NCBI GenBank assembly: GCA_934654625.1
Contig: CAKUGM010000045.1
Location: forward strand, 1 to 12,381
Reading direction: 5' to 3'
DNA length: 12,381 bases
Source of the DNA: an uncultured Collinsella sp.
Lineage (GTDB): Bacteria > Actinomycetota > Coriobacteriia > Coriobacteriales > Coriobacteriaceae
Made by a program: the position numbers and the translations under genes. The notes beneath the pieces are model-generated. The model was not told the DNA's origin and did no database searches. It saw only the letters and a program-made list of their open reading frames with translations. Positions 6,629 to 12,381 of the stretch are shown here, one piece after another (position 1 is the stretch's first letter; every line of letters begins with the position of its first letter).

Positions 6629-7537
6629 CTACGCTAGGGTCGGCGCGGTAAGACGGCCGGCGGTCTCCTGGTAATCGTCATCTCCGTAGAGACGGTCGTC
6701 GTCGGGCTCGGAGTCGTAGATGCCGTAGTGGTCGCCATAATCGTCGTCGTGGACGTAGCACTCGTCTGTGTCGCCATTCCAGCCATCGAGTTCGACACCG
6801 GGGTCGACGAGCAGGTCGTTGAGCTCGGGGACACCGCTGACGTCAAGTTCATCCAGTCGGTTGTCGTAGGCCCATAGGGTGGTGAGCTTTTCGGTTTTGG
6901 GGAGCTCAAGGTCTTCAAGGTAATTGCCTGAACAATCCACAAAGCGCAATTTGGTGTTCTGCGAAAGGTCGAGAGACTCGAGCTCGTTGTCGCAGACAAG
7001 TAGGACCTTGAGGTTGTGGAACACCTCGATGCCATCGAGGTCCTCGACGCCGGAGGCGCACAAGCCGTTTCCATAGGTGAAATCTTCAGATAGATTGCCG
7101 ATGGAAGTCACGCGGTCCGCTTCCTTTTGTGAGATGTAGCCGTCTCCGTCTGTGTCGACCTTGCGCGAGAGATAGTCTGCAAAGGCATCGTCGTCCACAT
7201 CATCGATATCGAGAACGGCGTCCTCGGTGTTCGCTGTCTCGATAATCGCGGCTCCGAGGACGGCTCCGCCGAAGAGAAAGACAAGCGCGCCAATGATGCC
7301 GAGGACCGCGACAACGGCAATGACGGCGATGACCAGCTTGTCGTTGTTCTTTTTCGGCGTTTGGAACGTGGGCGGCGCAGGGGCATACGGGTTGGGCGCA
7401 GGGGCCTGGTTGCCCGCGCGGGCGGCGCCGCTGGCCGAGGTTTGCCCATCGGTGCCCTGCGGCGACATGGGTGCGCCGCAGGTGGTGCAGAACTTGCAGG
7501 TATCGGGAACAAACGCTCCGCATTCGGTGCAGTACAT
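6629..7537 (-). CDS. Zinc-ribbon membrane protein with EF-hand and leucine-rich repeats
   Basis: A 302-aa protein of unknown role with a composite architecture. Residues 3-20 form a zinc ribbon (Cys3, Cys6, Cys17, Cys20, plus Cys14). Residues 25-65 are a Gly/Ala/Pro-rich linker. Residues 68-99 form one hydrophobic membrane helix. Residues 128-139 are a textbook EF-hand loop (DTDGDGYISQKE). Residues 160-245 carry about four irregular leucine-rich repeats with the pattern LxxLxVxxNxLxxLDLS. The C-terminal 250-290 is extremely Asp/Tyr-rich. With no signal peptide, the ribbon should be cytoplasmic and the EF-hand/LRR part outside. There is no LPXTG anchor. The ATG at 7537 follows GAAAGGAA. A surface calcium-binding or protein-interaction role is plausible but inferred. 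It is not in an operon with any recognised gene. Confidence 0.85.
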   Translation of the reverse strand: MYCTECGAFVPDTCKFCTTCGAPMSPQGTDGQTSASGAARAGNQAPAPNPYAPAPPTFQTPKKNNDKLVIAVIAVVAVLGIIGALVFLFGGAVLGAAIIETANTEDAVLDIDDVDDDAFADYLSRKVDTDGDGYISQKEADRVTSIGNLSEDFTYGNGLCASGVEDLDGIEVFHNLKVLLVCDNELESLDLSQNTKLRFVDCSGNYLEDLELPKTEKLTTLWAYDNRLDELDVSGVPELNDLLVDPGVELDGWNGDTDECYVHDDDYGDHYGIYDSEPDDDRLYGDDDYQETAGRLTAPTLA

Positions 7538-7644
7538 CGTGTTCCTTTCGGTCGGGTGCGTGCACGCAGGCGCGACGCTAAAAGTCTCTTGCGAGACAGT
7601 TTAGTCGAAAGCGTCGCTGCGGGCATGGGCAACTGTGCGATTGT

Positions 7645-7680
7645 GCGCGGCAACGCTGCCGGCGATGAGCGTTGCCGCGC
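7645..7680. repeat. Perfect 13-bp inverted repeat, stem-loop
   Basis: GCGCGGCAACGCT (7645-7657) pairs perfectly with 7668-7680 around a 10-base loop. No T run follows on either strand. It is one of three stem-loops clustered in the gene-free stretch 7538-7801. Confidence 0.7.
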
Positions 7681-7689
7681 TTATGCCCG

Positions 7690-7731
7690 AAAAACCCAAG
7701 CCGCCCGGTGCTGGGAGATGCACCGGGCGGC
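7690..7731 (-). terminator. Minus-strand Rho-independent terminator downstream of the 75-aa gene
   Basis: A perfect 12-bp stem pairs 7700-7711 with 7720-7731 around an 8-base loop. On the minus strand it is followed, after five bases, by a run of five T (the A run at 7690-7694). No T run exists on the plus-strand side. It lies about 70 bases past the stop codon of the small minus-strand gene and supports transcription of that gene. Confidence 0.75.
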
Positions 7732-7760
7732 CAAAGGAAAGGAAGGCGATATGTTGGAGT

Positions 7761-7790
7761 GACTTGCCGGGTTGGCGCTGCCGGCGAGTC
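7761..7790. repeat. 10-bp inverted repeat, stem-loop
   Basis: GACTTGCCGG (7761-7770) pairs with CCGGCGAGTC (7781-7790), with one G-T wobble, around a 10-base loop. It sits just past the stop codon of the 75-aa minus-strand gene and before the terminator at 7690-7731. Confidence 0.55.
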
Positions 7791-7801
7791 GCTAGCGGGG
7801 C

Positions 7802-8029
7802 TTACACAGAAGCCGCGTAGGGGCGCTGGGGCCACGTTTCCGACGGCGCGGGTTTGCTCGATGCCGTCGAGGCGGTGGGGAGCGCGCGCATGAACGCATG
7901 GTAGGAACGCTTGAGGTTCATGCGCTGGGCATCTGCCCGATTGGGGAGGGAGTTGATGCGGATGGAGTTTTCCCCCGTCCGTTCAAATACCGGGTGAGGC
8001 TTTGCCTTTTGTTTTGTTGTTGTGCGCAT
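7802..8029 (-). CDS. Small basic protein of unknown function (75 aa)
   Basis: I do not recognise this protein. It is judged a real gene for three reasons. AGGAG lies 8 bases upstream of its ATG at 8029. The codons from about the sixteenth onward are mostly C/G-ending, like the neighbouring genes. A minus-strand terminator follows about 70 bases after its stop. The product is strongly basic (13 Lys/Arg against 4 Asp/Glu), has no membrane segment or signal peptide, starts with TTTKQKAKPH, and has a central stretch LPNRADAQRMNLKRSYHAFM (29-47 region) that looks helical and amphipathic. The last 25 residues are Ala/Ser/Pro-rich. Nucleic-acid or ribosome binding would suit the charge but is only a guess. 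It is divergent from the MFS-luxS operon. Confidence 0.6.
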   Translation of the reverse strand: MRTTTKQKAKPHPVFERTGENSIRINSLPNRADAQRMNLKRSYHAFMRALPTASTASSKPAPSETWPQRPYAASV

Positions 8030-8189
8030 GCGATCAACTCCTATTCAGCATTGCCGGGCGCACGGGCGTCCGGCGGTCGATTATCGTTGCGCTGATATAT
8101 ATGTACCGCCTGCGCCGCGCATTAAACATGCCCGTGTGCACTCCACACGCCATTCAGAATCCGCACACGCCGGCACCATATTTGCAGGG

Positions 8190-8198
8190 TGCTATACT
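8190..8198 (+). promoter_or_regulatory. Extended -10 promoter for the MFS-luxS operon
   Basis: TGCTATACT at 8190-8198 is an extended -10 element (TGn plus TATACT, five of six to consensus). A -35 at the expected place (8170-8175, CCGGCA) is weak. The predicted transcript has an untranslated leader of about 130 bases before the MFS start at 8337. That leader contains a small GC-rich hairpin (8288-8307) near the ribosome binding site. Confidence 0.55.
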
Positions 8199-8336
8199 GG
8201 CGATGTTTTATTGCGCGGTATTGGTGAGCGGGGATTGAGGATCGATGCGTCCCTAATGCGATTCACAGACAACTGATTGATTGGTATGCGACGGCTGGCG
8301 CCGCCGCCTTTGTTTGCGAGCAACTGGGGAGCACAT

Positions 8337-9623
8337 ATGTCCTTACACTCTCGTCCAGCGCTTTCGGCACAAGCCAAGCGTCTGGTGGCAATACGCTTTC
8401 TTATCTATACCGGTTTCCAATCGAGTTACTTTATCGGTGTCATCGGCACGCTTACCTATGCAGATGGAGCGTCGGTCGCCTTTACATCGGCGGCGGTGCT
8501 GCTGATGAATGTCTTTGTGATTCTGGGTTCCTTTGCGGGCGGCTCGGTGCTTGACGCATGGGGACCGCGTAGACATTTTTTCTCTAATGTCGCAGGCGTG
8601 CTCGCCGTAGGCACCGTGCTCGTCTGCTTTGGCCATGCGACCGTGGCCGTCCTTGCGGGTGCGGCACTGCTGGGCTTTATGATCGGGTATTCGCAGGTTG
8701 CCGCCACATCGTATCCCGCGCATCTCTCGTGCGATCCCGCCGAGCTCAAGACAATCAATTCGGTGCTCATGACGCTTTCCAATGTGGGCGTTATCGTGGG
8801 TCCGATTCTTGGCGGCTTTGTTGCCGCCGCGTTCTCATCGCTTGCGGTCTTTCCGCTCATGATGCTGTTTGCCGCGCTGTCGCTCATTCCCGGATGGGGC
8901 TTCAGGCCACAAGCAAGGTTCGTTCATTCGCAAGACGCCGAGCACGATGAGCGGGAAGAGTGGAAGGGGGCTGCTCACGCCTCGTTTGCCATGAGCATCA
9001 AGACGGTTTTTACCAACACTTTGTTGCTGCTGCTCTTCGTCATCATGTTCCTCACGAACTTTGGCTATGGCGCTTTCGATCCGCTGGAATCGTTTTTCTA
9101 CCGTGATGTCCTGCACGTTGGCGTGGAATGGATGGGCTGGCTTTCTTCCGCTTCCGGCATAGGCGCGGTGGCGGGGGCTCTGCTCGTGTTGCGCATTCCT
9201 TCGCGATTCGTCAACTTGAAGACGCTTCTTGTGGCGCTGGCGGCGATGGGGGCGGGCAGCCTCGTATATGTGGGCACGCCCTATGTTGTTGTTGCCTTGG
9301 TGGGGCAAATCGCCCTGGGGGCGGCATGGGGAGTTATCCATCCGCTCCATAACACCATCGTGCAGACGACGGCTCCGCTCGAACAGGTGGGACGCGTGAA
9401 TTCGGTGATGAGCTTTGGCAACATGTTTGCCGGCGTGGCACCGCTTGCGGTGGCACCGTGGCTCGCCGCGCGCTTTGGGGTGCAGCCCACGCTCGTGGGC
9501 GCGGCGTGCATCGTTGCGGCAGTTCCTATGGTGTTGCTCCTTTGTGGGCATCGGTATTTGGGCCGGGTCGCTACGATTAAGGCCGATGCAAACAACACCG
9601 CGCGCACCGAGACGCGTGCTTAG
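8337..9623 (+). CDS. Major facilitator superfamily transporter, MefA/efflux-like
   Basis: A 428-aa inner-membrane transporter with about 12 hydrophobic helices in two halves and a charged central loop (about 190-215, HSQDAEHDEREEWK). The GSVLDAWGPRR stretch after the second helix (69-79) matches the MFS loop 2-3 motif, and QTTAPLEQVGRVNS (343-356) resembles the late loop of macrolide-efflux-like MFS proteins. The substrate is unknown and an export role is inferred from this resemblance. The ATG at 8337 follows GGGGAG (8326-8331); a longer in-frame reading from 8277 lacks a site. luxS starts nine bases after the stop, so both should be on one transcript. The protein is not obviously truncated. 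Confidence 0.9.
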   Translation: MSLHSRPALSAQAKRLVAIRFLIYTGFQSSYFIGVIGTLTYADGASVAFTSAAVLLMNVFVILGSFAGGSVLDAWGPRRHFFSNVAGVLAVGTVLVCFGHATVAVLAGAALLGFMIGYSQVAATSYPAHLSCDPAELKTINSVLMTLSNVGVIVGPILGGFVAAAFSSLAVFPLMMLFAALSLIPGWGFRPQARFVHSQDAEHDEREEWKGAAHASFAMSIKTVFTNTLLLLLFVIMFLTNFGYGAFDPLESFFYRDVLHVGVEWMGWLSSASGIGAVAGALLVLRIPSRFVNLKTLLVALAAMGAGSLVYVGTPYVVVALVGQIALGAAWGVIHPLHNTIVQTTAPLEQVGRVNSVMSFGNMFAGVAPLAVAPWLAARFGVQPTLVGAACIVAAVPMVLLLCGHRYLGRVATIKADANNTARTETRA

Positions 9624-9632
9624 GGGGTAACC

Positions 9633-10118
9633 ATGGAGACTATCGCGAGCTTTACCGTCGATCATCTGCTGCTCGATCCGGGCGTGTACGTTTCGCGCCA
9701 GGATCGCGACGAGGCAACGGGGTGCGTCGTCACCACGTTCGACTTGCGCCTGACTAAGCCCAACTGCGAACCGGTGATGAACACTGCCGAGTGCCACACC
9801 ATCGAGCACCTGGGCGCCACGTTTTTACGCAACTATGCCGAGTGGTCCCAGCGCATCGTCTACTTTGGTCCCATGGGTTGCCGCACGGGCTTTTACCTGG
9901 TTGTATTCGGCCAGGTGAGCTCCGAGGAGATTTTGCCGCTCGTTCGCGAGCTCTTTGTGTTCGTTCGTGATTTTGAGGGTGCGATCCCCGGTGCCGCTCC
10001 CGAGGAGTGCGGTAACTACCTGGATCAGAATCTCCCCATGGCAAAATGGCTTGCCGCTCGCTATCTCGAGCGCGACCTCGACAACATCGATGAGGCACAC
10101 CTGCACTATCAGGGGTAG
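9633..10118 (+). CDS. luxS: S-ribosylhomocysteine lyase (AI-2 synthase)
   Basis: A cytoplasmic metalloenzyme that cleaves S-ribosylhomocysteine to homocysteine and 4,5-dihydroxy-2,3-pentanedione, the precursor of autoinducer 2; it also recycles the methyl cycle. The 161-aa length is standard. Metal ligands are His55 and His59 in HTIEH and Cys126 in EECGNYLD. The catalytic Cys83 lies in FGPMGCRTGFY and the general base Glu58 is present. PGVYVSRQD (16-24) and TTFDLRLTKPN (34-44) are further signatures. The ATG at 9633 follows a G-rich site (AGGGGGT) overlapping the end of the MFS gene. The nucleosidase (Pfs/MtnN) that supplies its substrate is not in the window. It precedes the gatCAB operon, which has its own -10 element. 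Confidence 0.97.
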   Translation: METIASFTVDHLLLDPGVYVSRQDRDEATGCVVTTFDLRLTKPNCEPVMNTAECHTIEHLGATFLRNYAEWSQRIVYFGPMGCRTGFYLVVFGQVSSEEILPLVRELFVFVRDFEGAIPGAAPEECGNYLDQNLPMAKWLAARYLERDLDNIDEAHLHYQG

Positions 10119-10201
10119 TTTCTCGTTGCTTGTACAGCGAGTGTGTCTGTTACGTTTCTGCTGCACCCTCGGCGCCCCTTCGTGCTCATGAGCCTTGCGC
10201 C

Positions 10202-10207
10202 TATAAT
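10202..10207 (+). promoter_or_regulatory. Consensus -10 box of the gatCAB operon promoter
   Basis: A perfect TATAAT lies 33 bases before the gatC start codon. The -35 region around 10179-10184 (TTCGTG) is a poor match. No clear terminator was seen after luxS, so read-through from the MFS-luxS operon is possible. Confidence 0.6.
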
Positions 10208-10240
10208 GGTGCGGTCAAACTGTGCACGGAAGGAGCGCCT

Positions 10241-10552
10241 ATGGCACTCAGCGAGAAGGATGTTCGGGGAATAGCCGAATACGCCAAGATTGCGCTAACC
10301 GATGATGAGCTCACCGAGATGATTGCGTACATGAACGACGCCGTGAACATTCTTGAGCCCATTCTTCAATATGACCTGCCCGACGTGGAGCCCACGTTTC
10401 ATCCCATCGGAAGCCTGTCCAACGTGATGGGTGACGATGCCCTTGAGCCCGAGCGTGATTTGCCGCTCGACGTGGCGCTCGAGAACGCCGGGAGCGCGCG
10501 CGACCGCTACTTCCGCGTTCCGTCCATTCTGGGAGAGGGGGAGAGCGAGTAA
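10241..10552 (+). CDS. gatC: Aspartyl/glutamyl-tRNA amidotransferase subunit C
   Basis: The 103-aa GatC subunit stabilises the GatA-GatB interface in the enzyme that converts misacylated Glu-tRNA(Gln) (and Asp-tRNA(Asn)) to the correct amide form. The sequence has the family start EKDVRGIAEYAKIALTDDEL and the later VEPTFHPIGS and LPLDVALENA patterns, ending with the conserved YFRVPSIL (about 89-96). Length is normal for the family (about 95-105). The ATG at 10241 follows GGAAGGA (10228-10234); upstream in-frame codons from 10130 precede the promoter and are not used. Its TAA overlaps the gatA ATG by one base, which indicates translational coupling. Confidence 0.95.
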   Translation: MALSEKDVRGIAEYAKIALTDDELTEMIAYMNDAVNILEPILQYDLPDVEPTFHPIGSLSNVMGDDALEPERDLPLDVALENAGSARDRYFRVPSILGEGESE

Positions 10553-12048
10553 TGGCGCTGAATATCGATTCCTTGACCGCGGCTCAGATTGCCGCCGGCA
10601 TCACCGCGGGCGACTTCACCGCTACCGAGGTGGCGCATGCGTCGCTCGACGCCATCGAGGCCCGCGACGGTGCCGTCCAGGCGTTTTTGCAGGTGTCCCC
10701 CGAGCTTGCGCTTGATGCCGCCGCTCGCGTCGACGCCACGCGCGCCGCCGGCGAGGCCCTGCCCCCGCTTGCGGGTGTGCCGTTGGCTATCAAAGACAAC
10801 ATGAACCTCGTGGGTACGCGCACCACTTGCGCCTCCCGTATGCTCGAGAATTACGAGAGCGTCTACACCGCCACCTGCGTGGAGCGCATGCTCCAGGCGG
10901 GCTGCCTGCCTATGGGCAAGGCCAATATGGATGAGTTCGCGTTCGGTTCCTCCACGGAGAGCTCAGCATTCCATCGCACCAATAACCCCTGGGATACCGA
11001 GCGCGTGCCCGGTGGCTCCTCGGGCGGATCTGCCGCTGCCGTCGCTGCGGGTGAGGTTGCGCTTTCGCTCGGTTCCGACACGGGCGGATCTATTCGCCAG
11101 CCGGCGTCTTTGTGCGGCGTCGTGGGACTCAAGCCCACGTATGGCGCTGTTTCGCGCTACGGCGTGGTGGCCTTTGGCTCCTCGCTCGACCAGGTGGGCC
11201 CCTTTGGCCGTACGGTCGAGGATGTCGCCTTGGCTATGAATGCCCTCGTGGGTGCCGGCCATGACCCCTATGACTGCACGAGCCAGGATTGCCCGGTCGA
11301 TTTCCTCGAGCACCTCGAGGACAGCATCGAGGGCAAGCGTGTGGGCATTATCCCGTCCTTTATGGAGGCGGAAGGCTTGACGCCCGAGGTCAAGCAGGCC
11401 GTGGAGCGCGCCGCTCACGAGCTGGAGGCCCAGGGTGCCGAGCTCGTTGAGGTCGACCTGCCGCATCTCGATGCCGCCATTGCTGCCTATTACGTTATCG
11501 GCCCTGCCGAGGCGTTCTCCAACCTCGCTCGCTTTGACGGCATTCGCTATGGCTATCAGGAAGAGGGCTGCTCGAACCTCACCGACCAAAGTTCGCTTTC
11601 GCGTGCCCATGGCTTTGGCGCAGAGGCCAAGCGCCGTCAGATGCTCGGCGCCTACCTGCTGAGCTCGGGCGTGTACGACAAGTACTACTACGCCGCTCAG
11701 AAGGCACGTACCCTCATCACGCAGGATTACAACCGCGCGTACGAGACGGTCGATACCATCCTCATGCCTGCAAGCCCGCGCACTGCCTTCAAGTTCGGCG
11801 AGATCTCCGATCCCACGCAGATGTATCTTTCGGACTTGTACACCATTTCGATCAACATCTGCGGCAACGGTGGTATCTCGGTGCCGCTGGGTCTTGGTGC
11901 CGATACCCACCTGCCCGTATCCGCTCAGCTGGTGGGTCCCGCTTTCAAGGATCGTCAGCTGCTCACGTTTGCTCGCGCACTCGAGCGCGGCATTGCCGGG
12001 GGCATGTTGGTCGCACCTGATTTTGCCGGGAAGGGAGGCGAGCTGTAA
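10552..12048 (+). CDS. gatA: Glutamyl-tRNA(Gln) amidotransferase subunit A
   Basis: The 498-aa GatA subunit is the glutaminase that releases ammonia and feeds it to GatB for transamidation of Glu-tRNA(Gln). The amidase-signature Ser-cisSer-Lys triad is intact: Lys81 in LAIKDNMN, Ser156 in VPGGSSGGSAAA, and Ser180 in SDTGGSIRQPA. The adjacent GLKPTYGAVSRYGVVAFGSS and DQVGP stretches are diagnostic. Length matches the family (about 485-500). The start overlaps the gatC stop (TAATG), with the purine-rich GGGAGAGGGGGAG acting as ribosome binding site inside gatC. It ends in the same TAATG arrangement with gatB. An organism using this route normally lacks glutaminyl-tRNA synthetase. Confidence 0.97.
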   Translation: MALNIDSLTAAQIAAGITAGDFTATEVAHASLDAIEARDGAVQAFLQVSPELALDAAARVDATRAAGEALPPLAGVPLAIKDNMNLVGTRTTCASRMLENYESVYTATCVERMLQAGCLPMGKANMDEFAFGSSTESSAFHRTNNPWDTERVPGGSSGGSAAAVAAGEVALSLGSDTGGSIRQPASLCGVVGLKPTYGAVSRYGVVAFGSSLDQVGPFGRTVEDVALAMNALVGAGHDPYDCTSQDCPVDFLEHLEDSIEGKRVGIIPSFMEAEGLTPEVKQAVERAAHELEAQGAELVEVDLPHLDAAIAAYYVIGPAEAFSNLARFDGIRYGYQEEGCSNLTDQSSLSRAHGFGAEAKRRQMLGAYLLSSGVYDKYYYAAQKARTLITQDYNRAYETVDTILMPASPRTAFKFGEISDPTQMYLSDLYTISINICGNGGISVPLGLGADTHLPVSAQLVGPAFKDRQLLTFARALERGIAGGMLVAPDFAGKGGEL

Positions 12049-12381
12049 TGAAGGAACTCTCCGAGGTTTTGCAGGATTGGGAGGCCGTGATCGGTCTCGA
12101 GATCCACACTGAGCTCACCGCACTCGATACCAAGATGTTTTGCAACTGCAAGCTGAGCCACGACGACGAGCCCAATGCCAACGTGTGCCCGGTCTGCCTG
12201 GGATTGCCGGGCGCTCTGCCCGTGCCCAACAAGCGCGCTATCGAGAGCATCGTCAAGGCCGGTCTCGCCACTAATTGCGAGATCCAGAAGCATTCGATGT
12301 TCTATCGCAAGCACTACTTCTATCCCGATATGGCCAAGAACTTCCAGACCACGCAGGGTCCGGTCGCCTTTGCCATGTACG
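12048..12381 (+). CDS. gatB: Glutamyl-tRNA(Gln) amidotransferase subunit B, N-terminal part (cut by window end)
   Basis: The first 111 residues of GatB, the subunit that binds tRNA, activates the misacylated glutamate with ATP and carries out amide transfer. Seen are WEAVIGLEIHTEL (11-23), the Cys-containing region MFCNCKLS and NVCPVCLGLPGALPVPN (zinc-site cysteines of the family), and FYRKHYFYPDMAKNFQ. The start ATG overlaps the gatA stop by one base, and GGGAGG lies upstream within gatA. Full-length GatB is about 475-500 aa, so roughly three quarters lies beyond the window. Confidence 0.96.
   Translation, partial: MKELSEVLQDWEAVIGLEIHTELTALDTKMFCNCKLSHDDEPNANVCPVCLGLPGALPVPNKRAIESIVKAGLATNCEIQKHSMFYRKHYFYPDMAKNFQTTQGPVAFAMY

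Larger units (their letters stand above)
7538..8336. other. Mostly non-coding intergenic stretch between the zinc-ribbon gene and the MFS gene
   Basis: About 800 bases. On the minus strand it holds the 75-aa gene (7802-8029) and its terminator. It also holds two extra stem-loops (7645-7680 and 7761-7790), an A/T-rich stretch at about 8088-8103 that may contain the small gene's promoter, and the plus-strand promoter and leader of the MFS-luxS operon. No tRNA, known riboswitch, CRISPR or insertion sequence was recognised in it. Confidence 0.6.

Noticed and set aside
7361..7762. 133-aa plus-strand frame running from the zinc-ribbon gene to 7762
   Set aside because: It mostly overlaps the N-terminal half of the zinc-ribbon gene antisense and then crosses two stem-loops. 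The only good ribosome binding site near its end would give a 3-residue peptide (7751-7762).
8835..9809. 324-aa minus-strand frame opposite the MFS gene and luxS
   Set aside because: The translation is His/Arg-rich and spans the junction of two well-supported plus-strand genes.
10119..10175. Terminator after luxS
   Set aside because: Only a 4-bp stem (CTCG/CGAG) with a dispersed T-rich tail is visible, which is too weak to call.
10130..10240. N-terminal extension of gatC from 10130
   Set aside because: It would start upstream of the perfect TATAAT at 10202-10207 and add residues not found in GatC. The ATG at 10241 has a strong Shine-Dalgarno.
10963..11910. 315-aa minus-strand frame opposite gatA
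   Set aside because: gatA is certain from its Ser-Ser-Lys triad. The antisense frame arises from codon bias.
1..12381. CRISPR arrays, insertion sequences, tRNA or rRNA genes, prophage parts
   Set aside because: I looked for regular repeats, transposase motifs, terminal inverted repeats and cloverleaf signatures and found none. The gene content is chromosomal housekeeping and metabolism.

Overview
The window looks like chromosomal sequence from a GC-rich, Gram-positive gut actinobacterium of the Coriobacteriia, most likely Collinsella or a close relative. The basis is the high GC content with strongly C/G-ending codons, a gatC-gatA-gatB operon, an agmatine deiminase/carbamate kinase locus, a LuxR-type regulator with a multi-spanning membrane domain, and luxS. 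The genus is an inference from gene content; no rRNA or other phylogenetic marker is present.

Layout, left to right. (1) 1-4498 is an agmatine-catabolism block: the last 39 codons of an agmatine deiminase family gene, a perfect terminator hairpin, carbamate kinase (arcC), a 7-TM LuxR-type regulator facing rightward, a soluble LuxR-type regulator converging on it, and a complete second agmatine deiminase paralogue (aguA) diverging from the soluble regulator. Together they could convert agmatine to N-carbamoylputrescine and later recover ATP from carbamoyl phosphate. The linking putrescine carbamoyltransferase and the antiporter are not in this window. (2) 4500-6610 holds a GNAT acetyltransferase on the minus strand, then a type I DAHP synthase (aroG/aroF type), first enzyme of the shikimate pathway, ending in a strong terminator. 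(3) 6629-8029 is a minus-strand accessory stretch: a zinc-ribbon/single-TM/EF-hand/leucine-rich-repeat protein, a cluster of three stem-loops (one a clear minus-strand terminator), and an unrecognised 75-aa basic protein with its own ribosome binding site. (4) 8190-10118 is an operon of an MFS transporter and luxS (S-ribosylhomocysteine lyase, the AI-2 synthase), nine bases apart. (5) 10202-12381 is the glutamyl-tRNA(Gln) amidotransferase operon gatC-gatA-gatB, joined by TAATG stop/start overlaps; gatB runs off the right end.

Most of the content is core metabolism. The points most worth a second look are the duplicated deiminase locus with two different LuxR regulators and an unusual active-site-region substitution, a long near-perfect palindrome in front of the membrane LuxR gene, the small basic protein with its terminator and stem-loop cluster, and the pairing of an uncharacterised MFS exporter with luxS.
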